Source of the DNA: Microbacterium sp. cx-55
GTDB taxonomy: Bacteria > Actinomycetota > Actinomycetes > Actinomycetales > Microbacteriaceae
Length of the DNA: 64,000 nucleotides
Assembly: GCF_021117345.1 (NCBI RefSeq)
Contig: NZ_CP088261.1
Span: 2,914,001-2,978,000 of the forward strand
Reading direction: 5' to 3'
Shown here piece by piece: positions 10,603 to 19,406 of this stretch. The position numbers and the translations under genes were made by a program. Position 1 is the stretch's first letter; each line of letters opens with the position of its first letter. Below the pieces are notes generated by a model. It was not told the origin of the DNA and ran no database searches. It saw only the letters and a list, made by a program, of their open reading frames with translations.

Positions 10603-11439
10603 GTGACCACTCCCCGCATCGCCTTCCTCGACGTCGACGGCACGATCCTCGACCACGGGCGCACCATCGCCCCCTCCACCATCGACGCGATCCGCGCCGC
10701 CCGCGCCGGCGGCGTGCCCGTGTACCTCAGCACCGGCCGCTCGGCGGGCGACATCCACCCCGACGTGCAGGCCATCGGCTTCGACGGCGCCATCACGAAC
10801 GGTGGCGCCTACGCCGCCGTCGGTAGCGAGGTGCTCGTCGCCGACCCCATGCCCGAGGACGCCGTCGCGCGCCTCGAGGCGTTCTTCGCCGACGCGGGCA
10901 TCCACTATTTCCTGCAGACCGACGAAGCGGTCTACGCCTCCGTCGAGGTGCAGGCCGTCGTCGCCCAGATGCTGAACCGCTGGCTGTCGGCCCACGAGGG
11001 CGCCGAGCCGCAGAGCGCGCCGCAGGGCCGGCCGCGATTCCGCGACCTCGACACGATCGACCGGTCGCGGGTCGCGAAAGCCGTCTTCGTGAGCGAGACG
11101 GCCGACGCCGTCGAACGCGCCCGCGTCGAACTCGGCGACACGTTCCACGTGGTCTCCGGCAGCATGCCCCTGCCGGGAGGCAGCAACGGCGAGATCGGCA
11201 TGCGCGGCGTGACCAAAGGCTCCGCGATCCAGACGGTGCTCGACCACCTCGGCATCGACGCCGCCGATGCGATCGGCATCGGCGACAGCTGGAACGACGT
11301 CGAGATGTTCGAGGTCTGCGGAGTCGGCATCGCCATGGGCAACGCCAGCGACGAACTCAAGGCGCTGGCCGACGAAGTCACCACCAGCGTGCTCGACGAC
11401 GGCGTGGCCAACGCCTTCCGCCGCCACGGCCTGATCTGA
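10603..11439 (+). CDS. HAD-superfamily Cof-like phosphatase
   Basis: 278 residues. HAD motif I is DVDGTILDHG with both Asp residues, motif II is the Ser/Thr in YLSTGRS, the Lys region is MRGVTKGSAIQTVLDHLGI, and motif IV is GIGDSWNDVEMF. A C2-type cap lies in between, so this is the Cof/YbiV class that acts on sugar phosphates and similar small phosphates. The GTG at 10603 gives the standard MTTPRIAFLDVDGT start; no Shine-Dalgarno is obvious and a CAGAAT lies 8 nt upstream. It lies 75 bp beyond the bglA terminator, so it probably has its own promoter. Confidence 0.9.
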   Translation: MTTPRIAFLDVDGTILDHGRTIAPSTIDAIRAARAGGVPVYLSTGRSAGDIHPDVQAIGFDGAITNGGAYAAVGSEVLVADPMPEDAVARLEAFFADAGIHYFLQTDEAVYASVEVQAVVAQMLNRWLSAHEGAEPQSAPQGRPRFRDLDTIDRSRVAKAVFVSETADAVERARVELGDTFHVVSGSMPLPGGSNGEIGMRGVTKGSAIQTVLDHLGIDAADAIGIGDSWNDVEMFEVCGVGIAMGNASDELKALADEVTTSVLDDGVANAFRRHGLI

Positions 11440-11454
11440 CCCGGCGGCGGGCGG

Positions 11455-12274
11455 CTAACTCCTCCAGAACACGGGTTCCGGCGGGCGCCCGGCACATCCC
11501 GCACGTTGTTGGAGGAGTTGGCCCGAACGCGGGGCCGCAACCCTTGCCGCACCACCCCGGCGTAATCGCGCGGCGCCGCTTCCCCGCGTCGTGCCCGGGG
11601 CCGGACGTCGAGGTCGCGCCCGAGGCCGGCGTCGAGGTCGCCTCGCGCCGCCGCGCGTCGACGATGCACGCGCTGATGCGCGGCGACGGCCTCGCGCTAA
11701 CTCCTCCAAAACGGGTGCCAGGTCCGCAGCCAGGCCGCCCAGCGCCGACTCTGGAGGAGTTAGCTCGCACGCGGGGCCGGAACCCGCGCCGCACCACCCC
11801 GGCGTAATCGCGCGGCGCCACTCCTCCGGGTCGCGAGCTGAGCCGGCGTCGAGGTCGGCAGCCACGCCCTAACTCCTCCAAAACGGGTGCCAGGCCCGCA
11901 GCCAGGCCGCCCAGCGCCGACTCTGGAGGAGTTAGCTCGCCGCGAGGCCGGAACCCGCGCCGCACCACCCCGGCGTAATCGCGCGGCGCCACTCCTCCGG
12001 GTCGCGAGCTGAGCCGGCGTCGAGGTCGGCAGCCACGCCCTAACTCCTCCAAAACGGGTGCCAGGTCCGCAGCCAGGCCGCCCAGCGCCGATTCTGGAGG
12101 AGTTAGCTCGCACGTCGAGGCCGGAACCCGCACCGCACCACCCCGGCGTAATCGCGCGGCGCCGCTTGTCCGGGTCGCGAGCGGAGCCGCGGGCGCCAAC
12201 CTCGCCGCTAACTCCTCCAAAACGGCGACCCGGCCTGCAGCCCGGCCGCCCAGCGCCGACTCTGGAGGAGTTGG
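11455..12274. repeat. Array of five 67-nt palindromes in tandem ~170-nt units
   Basis: Five elements of exactly 67 nt lie at 11455-11521, 11697-11763, 11869-11935, 12040-12106 and 12208-12274. Each begins CTAACTCCTCCA and ends TGGAGGAGTTAG/GG, so the ends form a 10-12 bp stem; the middle differs between the first and the others. Units 2-5 repeat every 168-172 nt because the ~104-nt spacer (GCACCACCCCGGCGTAATCG is its most conserved part) is duplicated as well. The 984-bp interval 11440-12423 holds no plausible gene. A sixth, solitary copy is at 35108-35174. This is not CRISPR: spacers are alike, not unique. Function unknown; REP/MITE-like mobile palindrome or RNA hairpin array. Confidence 0.9.
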
Positions 12275-12423
12275 CCCGCACCGGTGCCGGCGCCGGCACC
12301 GTGCCGGAGTCCTGCGCGGCGCACCGCCGGGGCCGGCCGGGCGACCTGCCAGCGGCCCCCACCCGCCCCCGCCCGAGCCGTGCGCCTCGACGCCGGTGCT
12401 CCGGCGCACGTGGGCGCTCCGGA

Positions 12424-13935
12424 CTAGACCTTGGTGACGATCGCGGCGCGCTCGCGCCAGGTGCGGGCGGTCACCCGGTCGAGGGCCACCTGGCGGCGCA
12501 GGGCGTCCGCCTTCTCGTAGAGCGACGGATCGCCGAAGCTCGTCAGCACCTTCACCAGCACCGGCAGAAGCTCGATCATGAAGAAGAGCGCCGCGATGAG
12601 CCAGTGCGCCCAGGCGAGCACGGGTTCCCGCTGCGACAGGCGCTCGAGCGCGGTGATCTGACTGAGGATGCCCTGCGCTCCGGCGTTCGTATCGGCGACG
12701 GCCGCCGCGCGCTCGTTGTAGGCGGCCAAGGCGGCGTCGTATTGCGCGCGTGCTGCCGGTAGCTCGTCTTCGGCCTGCTGGGTGTTCTGCGCGGCCGAGT
12801 TGGCTGCGGCGTCCGTGCCGGCCGCGTTCGCCGCGGTGAGGGCGGCGGTCGCCTGCTGCAGCTGAGCCGCGAGATCGTCGTACGAGGTCTGCGCCTGCGC
12901 GAGCTGCGCCTGCGCGGCATCCGAGCTCGCGCCCGACCCCTGCACGCCCGTGCACCCGGGAACCGTGCCCGCTCCTTCACCGGTGAGCTCGCACTGGTAG
13001 AGCGCGCGCGCCTGGTCGATCACCGTCTGCCGCTCGGCGAGTTGCGCCGTGAGCTGGTCGACCGTCTGCTGCGCGGCGACCGACTCGGCGGATGTACTGG
13101 AGGTACCCGCCACGATGCCGGTGGCCGCCTGGTTCTCGAGCGCACTCACGCGTGCACTCGCCGCGTCCAGCGCCTGCTTCTCCGGGCCGCTCGTGACCGC
13201 GTCCTGATCCGACAGCGCCTGCGAGACGTTCGTCGAGGTGACCTCCCGCGCGATGTCGTTCTGGAAGATCTGCAGCACGAGCGGTTCCGCCACGACGATC
13301 CCGATCAGTGCGGCCATGATGACGCGCGGGAACGCCAGCCCGATGAGCCGCCAGACGTTTCGGGTGGAGCGCATCGTCGAGGTCAGGAAACGGTCGAGGT
13401 TGAAGATGATGAGGGCCCACACGATCGCGAGCACCACCGCGATCCACGGCGAGATCCGCACCCCGCTGACGAGGGCGAACAGCATCGACAGGGCCGACAC
13501 GAGAGCCGTTCCCGCCAGCACGAAGAACATCTGCACGAAGCGGGGGGTCTCGGTCGGCACGTCATCGAGCACGTCGTTCTCCGCGCCGCCGAGCACCGCG
13601 AGCCGTCGACTCCAGGGCAGCCTGCGGCGGGACCGGGGCGAGCGGGGCCCTCGGGAGCGCGGCGGTCGCTCCGCCGGAGTCGCGTCGTTCGCGGGCGGAT
13701 CCGTCACGGCGTTCGCGGGGGTCTCCGGCTCGGCCGCCGTGTCCGTCACCGCTGTGTCCCCCACCGCCGGGGCAGCCTCCGGCTCGGGGCCTGCGTCCGC
13801 CGCGGCAGCGTCGTCGACCGCGGGCGCGTCGCCTCGGACGTCCGACAGGTACAGCGGGTCGCCCTCCGCCTGGGCGGGAACGGTGAATCGACCGTCGGAG
13901 CCGAACTCACCGGGACGATGTGCGGAAAATGACAT
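12424..13935 (-). CDS. DUF4407 membrane protein with long coiled coil
   Basis: 503 residues. A disordered, Ala/Pro/Thr- and Arg-rich N-terminal ~135 residues, three membrane helices at about 155-255 (FFVLAGTALVSALSMLFAL, WIAVVLAIVWALIIFNLDR, VIMAALIGIVVAEPLVLQ), an Ala/Gln-rich coiled coil of about 200 residues, a fourth helix (HWLIAALFFMIELLPVLVKV) and a short basic tail. This is the DUF4407 layout; no biochemical function is established. Lengthening the frame to 13995 would put the start inside the upstream terminator, and the ATG at 13935 has TACCCT exactly 6 nt upstream, so 13935 was chosen. Confidence 0.88.
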   Translation of the reverse strand: MSFSAHRPGEFGSDGRFTVPAQAEGDPLYLSDVRGDAPAVDDAAAADAGPEPEAAPAVGDTAVTDTAAEPETPANAVTDPPANDATPAERPPRSRGPRSPRSRRRLPWSRRLAVLGGAENDVLDDVPTETPRFVQMFFVLAGTALVSALSMLFALVSGVRISPWIAVVLAIVWALIIFNLDRFLTSTMRSTRNVWRLIGLAFPRVIMAALIGIVVAEPLVLQIFQNDIAREVTSTNVSQALSDQDAVTSGPEKQALDAASARVSALENQAATGIVAGTSSTSAESVAAQQTVDQLTAQLAERQTVIDQARALYQCELTGEGAGTVPGCTGVQGSGASSDAAQAQLAQAQTSYDDLAAQLQQATAALTAANAAGTDAAANSAAQNTQQAEDELPAARAQYDAALAAYNERAAAVADTNAGAQGILSQITALERLSQREPVLAWAHWLIAALFFMIELLPVLVKVLTSFGDPSLYEKADALRRQVALDRVTARTWRERAAIVTKV

Positions 13936-13941
13936 CCGCTC

Positions 13942-13947
13942 AGGGTA
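13942..13947 (-). promoter_or_regulatory. -10 box, leaderless DUF4407 gene
   Basis: TACCCT on the minus strand, 6 nt before the ATG at 13935; the same hexamer and spacing as at rlmN. Confidence 0.55.
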
Positions 13948-13966
13948 GGAGTCGCAACTTGTGTAA

Positions 13967-13998
13967 GAGATGGATGCGGAGCGCTCCGCATCCATCTC
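13967..13998 (-). terminator. Perfect 32-nt palindrome, terminator of the beta-oxidation-like operon
   Basis: GAGATGGATGCGGAGC is followed at once by its exact reverse complement, 24 nt after the stop of the SDR gene. There is no loop beyond what folding forces and only a weak T-rich tail (TTACAC) on the minus strand. Confidence 0.7.
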
Positions 13999-14022
13999 CT
14001 ATGTCACTCGAGCATCTCCGCG

Positions 14023-14862
14023 TCAGTCGAGGAAGATGTCGGGGAACAGCTCGGCATCGGGCGTGCCGGGCACCGCGGCGTAGCGCGAGAAGTCGGTCAC
14101 GCCGGACTCGGTGAGCACGTCCTCGACCACGAGCGTCTGCCCGGTGCGCTCCGCCGCGGGCCGGCGCAGCACCTCGTAGGCCGCGTCGGCGTAGATCTCC
14201 GGCGTGCGGCTTGCGCGCATCATCCGTTCGCCGCCGAGCGAGAACTGCACAGCGGCGGTCGCGATCGTCGTGCGCGGCCAGAGGGTGTTCGCGGCGATGC
14301 CGTCGCTTGCGAATTCGGCCGCGATCCCGAGGGTCGCCATCGTCATCCCGTACTTCGCGAGCGTGTACCCGGTATGCGCGCCTAGCCACTTCGGCGACAG
14401 GTTCAGCGGCGGCGAGAGCGAGAGGATGTGCGGATTCTCGGCGTCCTTCAGCATCGGCACAGCAGCCCGCGAGAGCAGGAACGTGCCGCGCACGTTGACG
14501 TCCTGCATGAGGTCGTACTTCTTGGCCGAGAGGTCGAGCGAGCCGGAGAGGTCGATGACGGAGGCGTTGTTGATCACGATGTCGATCCCCCCGAACTCCC
14601 CCTGCGCCTTCATGACGGCGTCCGTGATGTCGTCGTCGTTGCGCACGTCGCCGACGAGCGGCAGCGCGCGTCCGCCCGCCTCGACGATCGCCGCGGCCGC
14701 CGTGTGCACGGTTCCTTCGAGCTTCGGATGCGGAGTGTCGGTCTTCGCGAGCAGCACGATGTTCGCGCCGTGACGGGCGGCGCGCAGCGCGATCGCGAGG
14801 CCGATGCCGCGGCTTCCGCCCGACATGAGGATGGTCTTGCCGGCGAGAGTGCTCTCGGTCAT
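14023..14862 (-). CDS. SDR family oxidoreductase, HSDL2-like
   Basis: 279 residues. Rossmann motif GGSRGIGLAI near residue 15, INNAS near residue 97 and active-site YTLAKYGM (YxxxK). The segment SLSPPLNLSPKW is characteristic of hydroxysteroid-dehydrogenase-like protein 2 (HSDL2) relatives. Likely NADP-dependent; substrate unknown, perhaps a fatty acyl or steroid-like ketone. Last gene of a three-gene operon: its ATG overlaps the enoyl-CoA hydratase stop by 4 bp, and a palindrome terminator follows. Confidence 0.88.
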   Translation of the reverse strand: MTESTLAGKTILMSGGSRGIGLAIALRAARHGANIVLLAKTDTPHPKLEGTVHTAAAAIVEAGGRALPLVGDVRNDDDITDAVMKAQGEFGGIDIVINNASVIDLSGSLDLSAKKYDLMQDVNVRGTFLLSRAAVPMLKDAENPHILSLSPPLNLSPKWLGAHTGYTLAKYGMTMATLGIAAEFASDGIAANTLWPRTTIATAAVQFSLGGERMMRASRTPEIYADAAYEVLRRPAAERTGQTLVVEDVLTESGVTDFSRYAAVPGTPDAELFPDIFLD

Positions 14863-15644
14863 GAGGTTCCTTTCGAGCGGGACGAGCGTCCGGATGCGGC
14901 GGCGAACGCGGCGACGCGCGCGTGCGCGTCGGGGGTGTCGAACGCGGCGCCGATCGTCTGCGCCTCGTCGTCGAGGTTCTCTGCGAACGCCCGGTGCGCG
15001 CCGGTGCGGACGAGGCGCTTGGCCTGCCCGAACGCCCCGGTCGCGTTGTCGAGCCAGAAGCGGGCGATCTCGTCGGCTCGCGCGCCCGGGTCCGTCGCAA
15101 TCTCCGCGATGAGTCCCCAGTCGAGCGCCTCGGCGGAGGACAGCGTGCGGTCTTGCAGCAGGAGCTGCAGCGCGCGGCGCTGACCGATCGCGGCCGGCAG
15201 CAGGGTCGACACCCCGAGGTCGGGGGTGAGTCCGATGTTCGCGTAACGGCTGACGAACTTGGCACCCTCGGCCGCCACGATGTAGTCGGCGGTGAGCATG
15301 AGCCCCAGCCCGCCGCCGGCGACGGCGCCCTGGACCGCGGCGACCACGGGCGTGTCGGATTCGACGAAGGCCCGGATGCCGGCGTGGATGACGTGCGCCG
15401 CATCCGTCACCGCGGAACCATCCGCCCCCGAGGTGGCCATCATCATCACGTCGCCGCCCGCGCAGAACGCGGGCCCGACGGCGTCGATGACGATCGCCCC
15501 GACGGCGGGATCCGACGTCACCTGGCGCGCGACGTCGCGCCAGCGCTCACCCATCGCGAAGTCCATGGCGTTCAGCCGGTCGGGACGATTGAAGGTGACA
15601 CGGGCGAGGCCCGCCTCGACGTGGAGGAGGATCGAGTCGCTCAC
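14859..15644 (-). CDS. Enoyl-CoA hydratase/isomerase family protein
   Basis: 261 residues, normal crotonase length. NRPDRLNAMD near residue 19, the oxyanion-hole stretch GPAFCAGGDVMMM near residue 57 and the second oxyanion segment GAVAGGGLGLMLTADYIVA near residue 106. The usual hydratase Glu pair is not evident: positions after GLGLMLTADYIVAAEGAKFVSRYANIGLTPD look more like an isomerase or generic crotonase. It sits between two SDRs with ATGA overlaps on both sides, so it is likely a step in the same acyl-CoA pathway. Confidence 0.9.
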   Translation of the reverse strand: MSDSILLHVEAGLARVTFNRPDRLNAMDFAMGERWRDVARQVTSDPAVGAIVIDAVGPAFCAGGDVMMMATSGADGSAVTDAAHVIHAGIRAFVESDTPVVAAVQGAVAGGGLGLMLTADYIVAAEGAKFVSRYANIGLTPDLGVSTLLPAAIGQRRALQLLLQDRTLSSAEALDWGLIAEIATDPGARADEIARFWLDNATGAFGQAKRLVRTGAHRAFAENLDDEAQTIGAAFDTPDAHARVAAFAAASGRSSRSKGTS

Positions 15645-16405
15645 CGCGGCGCCATCCGGATCGCGCCGTCGAGTCTGATCGTCTCGCCGTTCAGGTAGCC
15701 GTTGCGGACGATCTCGAGCACGAGCGAAGCGTATTCGTCGGGCCGCCCGAGTCGCGCCGGGTACGGGACCTGCTCACCGAGCGAGTCCTGCGCGGCCTGC
15801 GGCAGGCCCTTCAGCATCGGGGTCTCCATGATCCCGGGCGCGATCGTGACGACCCGGATGCCGTACCGCGCGAGTTCGCGCGCGATCGGCAGCGTCATCG
15901 CGTGCACGCCGCCCTTTGATGCGGAGTAGGCGGGTTGCCCGATCTGCCCGTCGAAGGCGGCGACGGACGCCGTGTTGACGATCACTCCCCGGTCGCCGCT
16001 GACGCCGTCGGGAGCGGATGCGGCCATCGCGGCGGCCGCCTGCCCGATCACGTTGTAGGTGCCGACGAGGTTGATGCGCACGAGCCTCTCGAAGTCCGCG
16101 AGGGGCGTCGTCCGCCCCTCGCGGTCCAGCACTTTCGCGGGAGGGGCGATGCCGGCGCAGTTCACGACCACGCGAAGCGGGCCGGCCCGGGTCGCCGCGG
16201 CAACCGCGGCCGCGACCTGGTCGGGGTCGGTGACGTCGGCGGGCGCGAACGTGCCGCCGAGTTCGGCCGCGCGCTCGATGCCCGCGGACGAGGGCAGGTC
16301 GACGATCGTGACCGCTGCGCCCGCGGCCGACAGCCGTTGCGCGGTGGCGAATCCGAGGCCGCTGGCCCCGCCCGTGACGAGGGCGGATGCGCCCGAGAGG
16401 TCCAT
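15641..16405 (-). CDS. SDR family 3-hydroxyacyl-CoA dehydrogenase (HSD17B10-like)
   Basis: 254 residues. GGASGLGFATA cofactor motif, DVTDPDQV (Asp for the adenine ring), NCAGIAPP, Ser in NTASVAAFDG and YSASKGG active site. The closest recognisable family is the short-chain 3-hydroxy-2-methylbutyryl/3-hydroxyacyl-CoA dehydrogenase (type 10). First gene of the operon; a good AAGGAG Shine-Dalgarno lies 6 nt upstream. With the enoyl-CoA hydratase-like protein it could carry out consecutive hydration and oxidation steps of fatty- or branched-acyl-CoA breakdown (inference). Confidence 0.9.
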   Translation of the reverse strand: MDLSGASALVTGGASGLGFATAQRLSAAGAAVTIVDLPSSAGIERAAELGGTFAPADVTDPDQVAAAVAAATRAGPLRVVVNCAGIAPPAKVLDREGRTTPLADFERLVRINLVGTYNVIGQAAAAMAASAPDGVSGDRGVIVNTASVAAFDGQIGQPAYSASKGGVHAMTLPIARELARYGIRVVTIAPGIMETPMLKGLPQAAQDSLGEQVPYPARLGRPDEYASLVLEIVRNGYLNGETIRLDGAIRMAPR

Positions 16406-16528
16406 GCGTTCTCCTTCGAAGGACGGAAATCCAGTGCCAGCCTACGCGCGACTCGGTGCCACCGTCACCCCGCGTCCGCGCGGTCGCCGCCCGGCCCGCC
16501 ACCGCCCGCATCCGGTCTTGGAGCAGGC

Positions 16529-17314
16529 TCAGAGCGCGAAGACGAAGGTCCAACTGCCGGCGAGAACGGCGCCGGCGACGGATGCGGCGGCCACCGCGAC
16601 GGCGAGCACCGCGAGCACCGCGTCGCGCCAGCCGAGCCGCGACGGCCGCGCCCAGGTGCGCACGCCGTCGGCGCCGAAACCCCGCGCCTCCATGGCGGTG
16701 GCGAGCTTCGTGCCCCGCCGGATCGACAGCACGAACAGCGCGAACGCCTGGCCGAAGAACCTCCGGATGCGGTGCTCGTCCGCCACCCCGCGTGCTCGTC
16801 GCGCCATGGCGAGTTCGCGCCAGTCCGTGACGAGCAGTCCGACGAGCCGCAGCCCGGCGAGCGCTCCCAGCACGAAGCGTGCGGGCAGGCGCAGCAGCTG
16901 CGCGAGGCCGTCGGCGAGGTCGGTCGGGTCGGTCGTCGCGAACAGCACGACGCTCGGGATGGCGATCGCGAGCACGCGCAGCACGATCGCCGCCGCGAGG
17001 TCGATCGAGCCGTCCGTGATGCGGATGAGACCCCACTCGGCGTGGACCTGCCCCGACGGCCGCCCGTACAGCACGGTCGCCGCGCCGCCGATCAGCGCAG
17101 CGATGAGGATCGGCCACGTCCGGAGCCAGAGCGCCCGCACCGGAAGCCGTGAGAACGGCAGCAGCACGAGGGATGCGGCCAGCGTGATGCCGGCGGAGAC
17201 CGGGTCGATCGAGAGCAGCAGGGTGAGGGTGACGACGAGCGTCGCGCCGAGCTTCGTGACGGGGTTGACGCGGCCGAGGGGGCTTCGCCGCACGTCGAGT
17301 GCGAACAGGCTCAT
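16529..17314 (-). CDS. ykoC: Energy-coupling factor transporter transmembrane protein (EcfT/YkoC)
   Basis: 261 residues. CbiQ/EcfT fold: several helices (GATLVVTLTLLLSI, RTWPILIAALIGGAATVLYG, LRVLAIAIPSVVLF) and the coupling-helix motifs ARRARGV and TAMEARGFG that bind the ATPases. It couples ATP hydrolysis to substrate uptake by the YkoE S component. Its ATG overlaps the ATPase stop by 4 bp. Third gene of the TPP-riboswitch operon, so probably part of the thiamine or hydroxymethylpyrimidine uptake system. Confidence 0.9.
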   Translation of the reverse strand: MSLFALDVRRSPLGRVNPVTKLGATLVVTLTLLLSIDPVSAGITLAASLVLLPFSRLPVRALWLRTWPILIAALIGGAATVLYGRPSGQVHAEWGLIRITDGSIDLAAAIVLRVLAIAIPSVVLFATTDPTDLADGLAQLLRLPARFVLGALAGLRLVGLLVTDWRELAMARRARGVADEHRIRRFFGQAFALFVLSIRRGTKLATAMEARGFGADGVRTWARPSRLGWRDAVLAVLAVAVAAASVAGAVLAGSWTFVFAL

Positions 17315-18774
17315 CGCGCCGCCGTCACGACGAGTCGCTCGTCGGCGAGCGCCGCGACGAGGCCCGGATCGTGCGAGACCATGCAGACCGCCGTTCCCGC
17401 GGCACGCACCTCGTCGATCAGTTCGGCGAGTTCCCGCCAGGTGCGCGCATCCTGCCCGTACGTGGGCTCGTCGAGCACCACGACCTGCGGTCGCGTCGCC
17501 AGCACGGTCGCGACCGTCAGCCGGCGCTTCTCGCCCCCCGAGAGGGTGAACGGATTCACGTCGGCCAGGCGGGCGAGTCCCAGCCGCTCCAGGAGCGGGT
17601 CGATCCGGGCGGCCACCGCATCCGGCGCCATCCCGAGCGCTCGCGGACCGACCGCGAGTTCGTCGCGCACCCGGGTGGTGAGCAGCTGATGCTCGGGGTC
17701 CTGGAAGACAGTGCCGATGCGGGTCAACAGCTCCCGGGACCGCCAGCGGATGGGGTCGGCCGCGGCGCCCGCGCGCAGCCCGTCGGCGGCGATGACCCGC
17801 CCCGAAACGGGCGGGAGCAGACCCGCGAGGGTCATCGCGAGCGTCGACTTGCCGGCCCCGTTCTCGCCCGTGACGGCGAGGGTCCGCCCGGCGCGCAGCG
17901 CGGCGCGGATCCCGGATGCGGCGACCACCGGCATCCGCTCCCCGAACGCACGGCGCCCGACGGCGAGGTCCTCGGCCGCGAGCAGCACGTCGGCCGCGCC
18001 GCTCCGGGGGGCGACGCGGGCCGTCACCGGAACGCCCGGCACCCACACGCCCGCGTCGCTCAACGTCTGCGCGTGGGCGCCGAAGACGGCGGACGGCGCC
18101 CCGTCGGCCAGTACCCCGCCCTCGGCCGACAGCACGACGACCCGGTCGACGTGCTGCGCCCACAGATCGACGCGATGCTCGACGACGACGAGCGTCGTGC
18201 CCGCCTGCGCCGCCCCGGCGACGACGGCGTCCCGCACCTCCACCGCACCGGCGGGATCGAGATTCGCCGTCGGTTCGTCGAGCAGCAGCAGCCCCGGTCG
18301 CATCGCGAGCGCCCCGGCCAGGGCCAGCCGTTGCTTCTGACCACCCGACAGCGCCGCGGTCGGGTGGTCGAGGGCGACGCCGAGGCCCACCGCATCCGCC
18401 GCATCCCGAACCCGCGCGTGGATCTCGTGCGCGGGCACGCCCAGGTTCTCGCACCCGAACGCGATGTCGTCGCCGACGCGGGCGAGCACGACCTGCGCGT
18501 CGGGGTCCTGCAGGACGAGCCCCGCCCGTCCCCGCGCACGGAGGGGCGGCACGCCGTCGAGCAGCAGCTCCCCGGCACCGTCGCCGTCCTCGGCATCACC
18601 GAGGACCCCGGCCATGGCTTGGAGCAGCGTGGACTTACCCGCGCCGCTCGCGCCGAGCAGCAGCACGCGCTCGCCCGCCTCGATCGTCAGGTCGAGGCTC
18701 GAAACCGCCCACCGGCGCCTGCCGGCGTGCCGCCACCCCCACCCGCGCGCGACGACGCGCGCCCCGCCGCTCAC
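17311..18774 (-). CDS. ykoD: ECF transporter double ATPase (YkoD)
   Basis: 487 residues with two complete ABC cassettes in one chain. First: GASGAGKST, LSGGQKQRLALAGAL, LLLLDEPTANLD. Second: GENGAGKST, LSGGEKRRLTVATVL, VVVLDEPTYGQD. A fused pair of EcfA-like domains is typical of YkoD. The GTG start overlaps the ykoE stop (GTGA). It drives the EcfT/YkoE complex at the membrane. Confidence 0.93.
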   Translation of the reverse strand: MSGGARVVARGWGWRHAGRRRWAVSSLDLTIEAGERVLLLGASGAGKSTLLQAMAGVLGDAEDGDGAGELLLDGVPPLRARGRAGLVLQDPDAQVVLARVGDDIAFGCENLGVPAHEIHARVRDAADAVGLGVALDHPTAALSGGQKQRLALAGALAMRPGLLLLDEPTANLDPAGAVEVRDAVVAGAAQAGTTLVVVEHRVDLWAQHVDRVVVLSAEGGVLADGAPSAVFGAHAQTLSDAGVWVPGVPVTARVAPRSGAADVLLAAEDLAVGRRAFGERMPVVAASGIRAALRAGRTLAVTGENGAGKSTLAMTLAGLLPPVSGRVIAADGLRAGAAADPIRWRSRELLTRIGTVFQDPEHQLLTTRVRDELAVGPRALGMAPDAVAARIDPLLERLGLARLADVNPFTLSGGEKRRLTVATVLATRPQVVVLDEPTYGQDARTWRELAELIDEVRAAGTAVCMVSHDPGLVAALADERLVVTAAR

Positions 18775-19400
18775 GCGGCGTCGGCGGATTCCCGGGTCAG
18801 CGCCTGCCGGCCCGAGGCGAATCGGTCGAGGGCGCCGGTCGCGGCGAGCGCGCGGGCGACCAGCCACGAGCCGAGGCCCGCGATCAGGATTCCGGAGACG
18901 ATGGCTGCCCCGAAGTAGATCGCACGCGGGCCGAAATCGTAGGCCGCGATCGACGAGAAGTTGGTGTCGAGCAGCGCGACGGCGAGGCCGGCGATCGCTC
19001 CCGAGGTGAGCGCGACGATCAGCCGGTAGTTCGCGTACGCGAACAGCGCGAAGCCGAGTTCGGCGCCGAGACCCTGCACCACGCCCCACACGAACGTGAG
19101 AAATCCCCACTGCGTGCCGACCGCCATCGACACGACGGCCGCGACGATCTCGGTGTACAGCGCAGCGCCGGGCTTGCGGATCACGAGCCCGCCGAGCACA
19201 CCCGCGAACAACCAGCCGCCCGAGAGCAGGCCCTCCAGGCCCGGCAAGAACGCGAGCCCCGTGCTGAGCGGAGTCCAGGCCTGGCCCCAGACCCAGAAGA
19301 TCACTCCGCTCGCGACGCCGATGACGCTGGCGACGACGATGTCGACGACCCGCCAGCGAGAACGACCCGAACGGACGGATGCGGACGTAGACGTGTGCAT
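18771..19400 (-). CDS. ykoE: Thiamine/HMP ECF transporter S component (YkoE)
   Basis: 209 residues with five to six membrane helices; WRVVDIVVASVIGVASGVIFWVW and the GLEGLLSGGWLFAGVLGGLVIRKPGAALYTEI segment are typical of YkoE. It binds the substrate, a thiamine-related pyrimidine or thiamine itself, as inferred from the family and the TPP riboswitch directly upstream. The Shine-Dalgarno AGGAAGGAG (6-nt gap to ATG) is the 3' end of the riboswitch. First gene of ykoEDC. Confidence 0.92.
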   Translation of the reverse strand: MHTSTSASVRSGRSRWRVVDIVVASVIGVASGVIFWVWGQAWTPLSTGLAFLPGLEGLLSGGWLFAGVLGGLVIRKPGAALYTEIVAAVVSMAVGTQWGFLTFVWGVVQGLGAELGFALFAYANYRLIVALTSGAIAGLAVALLDTNFSSIAAYDFGPRAIYFGAAIVSGILIAGLGSWLVARALAATGALDRFASGRQALTRESADAA

Positions 19401-19406
19401 TGAATG

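Noticed and set aside
11455..12274. Possible CRISPR array
   Set aside because: Repeats are 67-nt palindromes and the spacers are similar to one another; no cas genes.
11378..12955. Long minus-strand frame through the palindrome array
   Set aside because: The repeats happen to be open in this frame; the product repeats LTPPESALGGLAA-type units dictated by the palindromes and has no start signal or codon logic.
13936..13995. Upstream ATG of the DUF4407 gene (20 more residues)
   Set aside because: The added codons lie in the 32-nt terminator palindrome and upstream of the -10 box.
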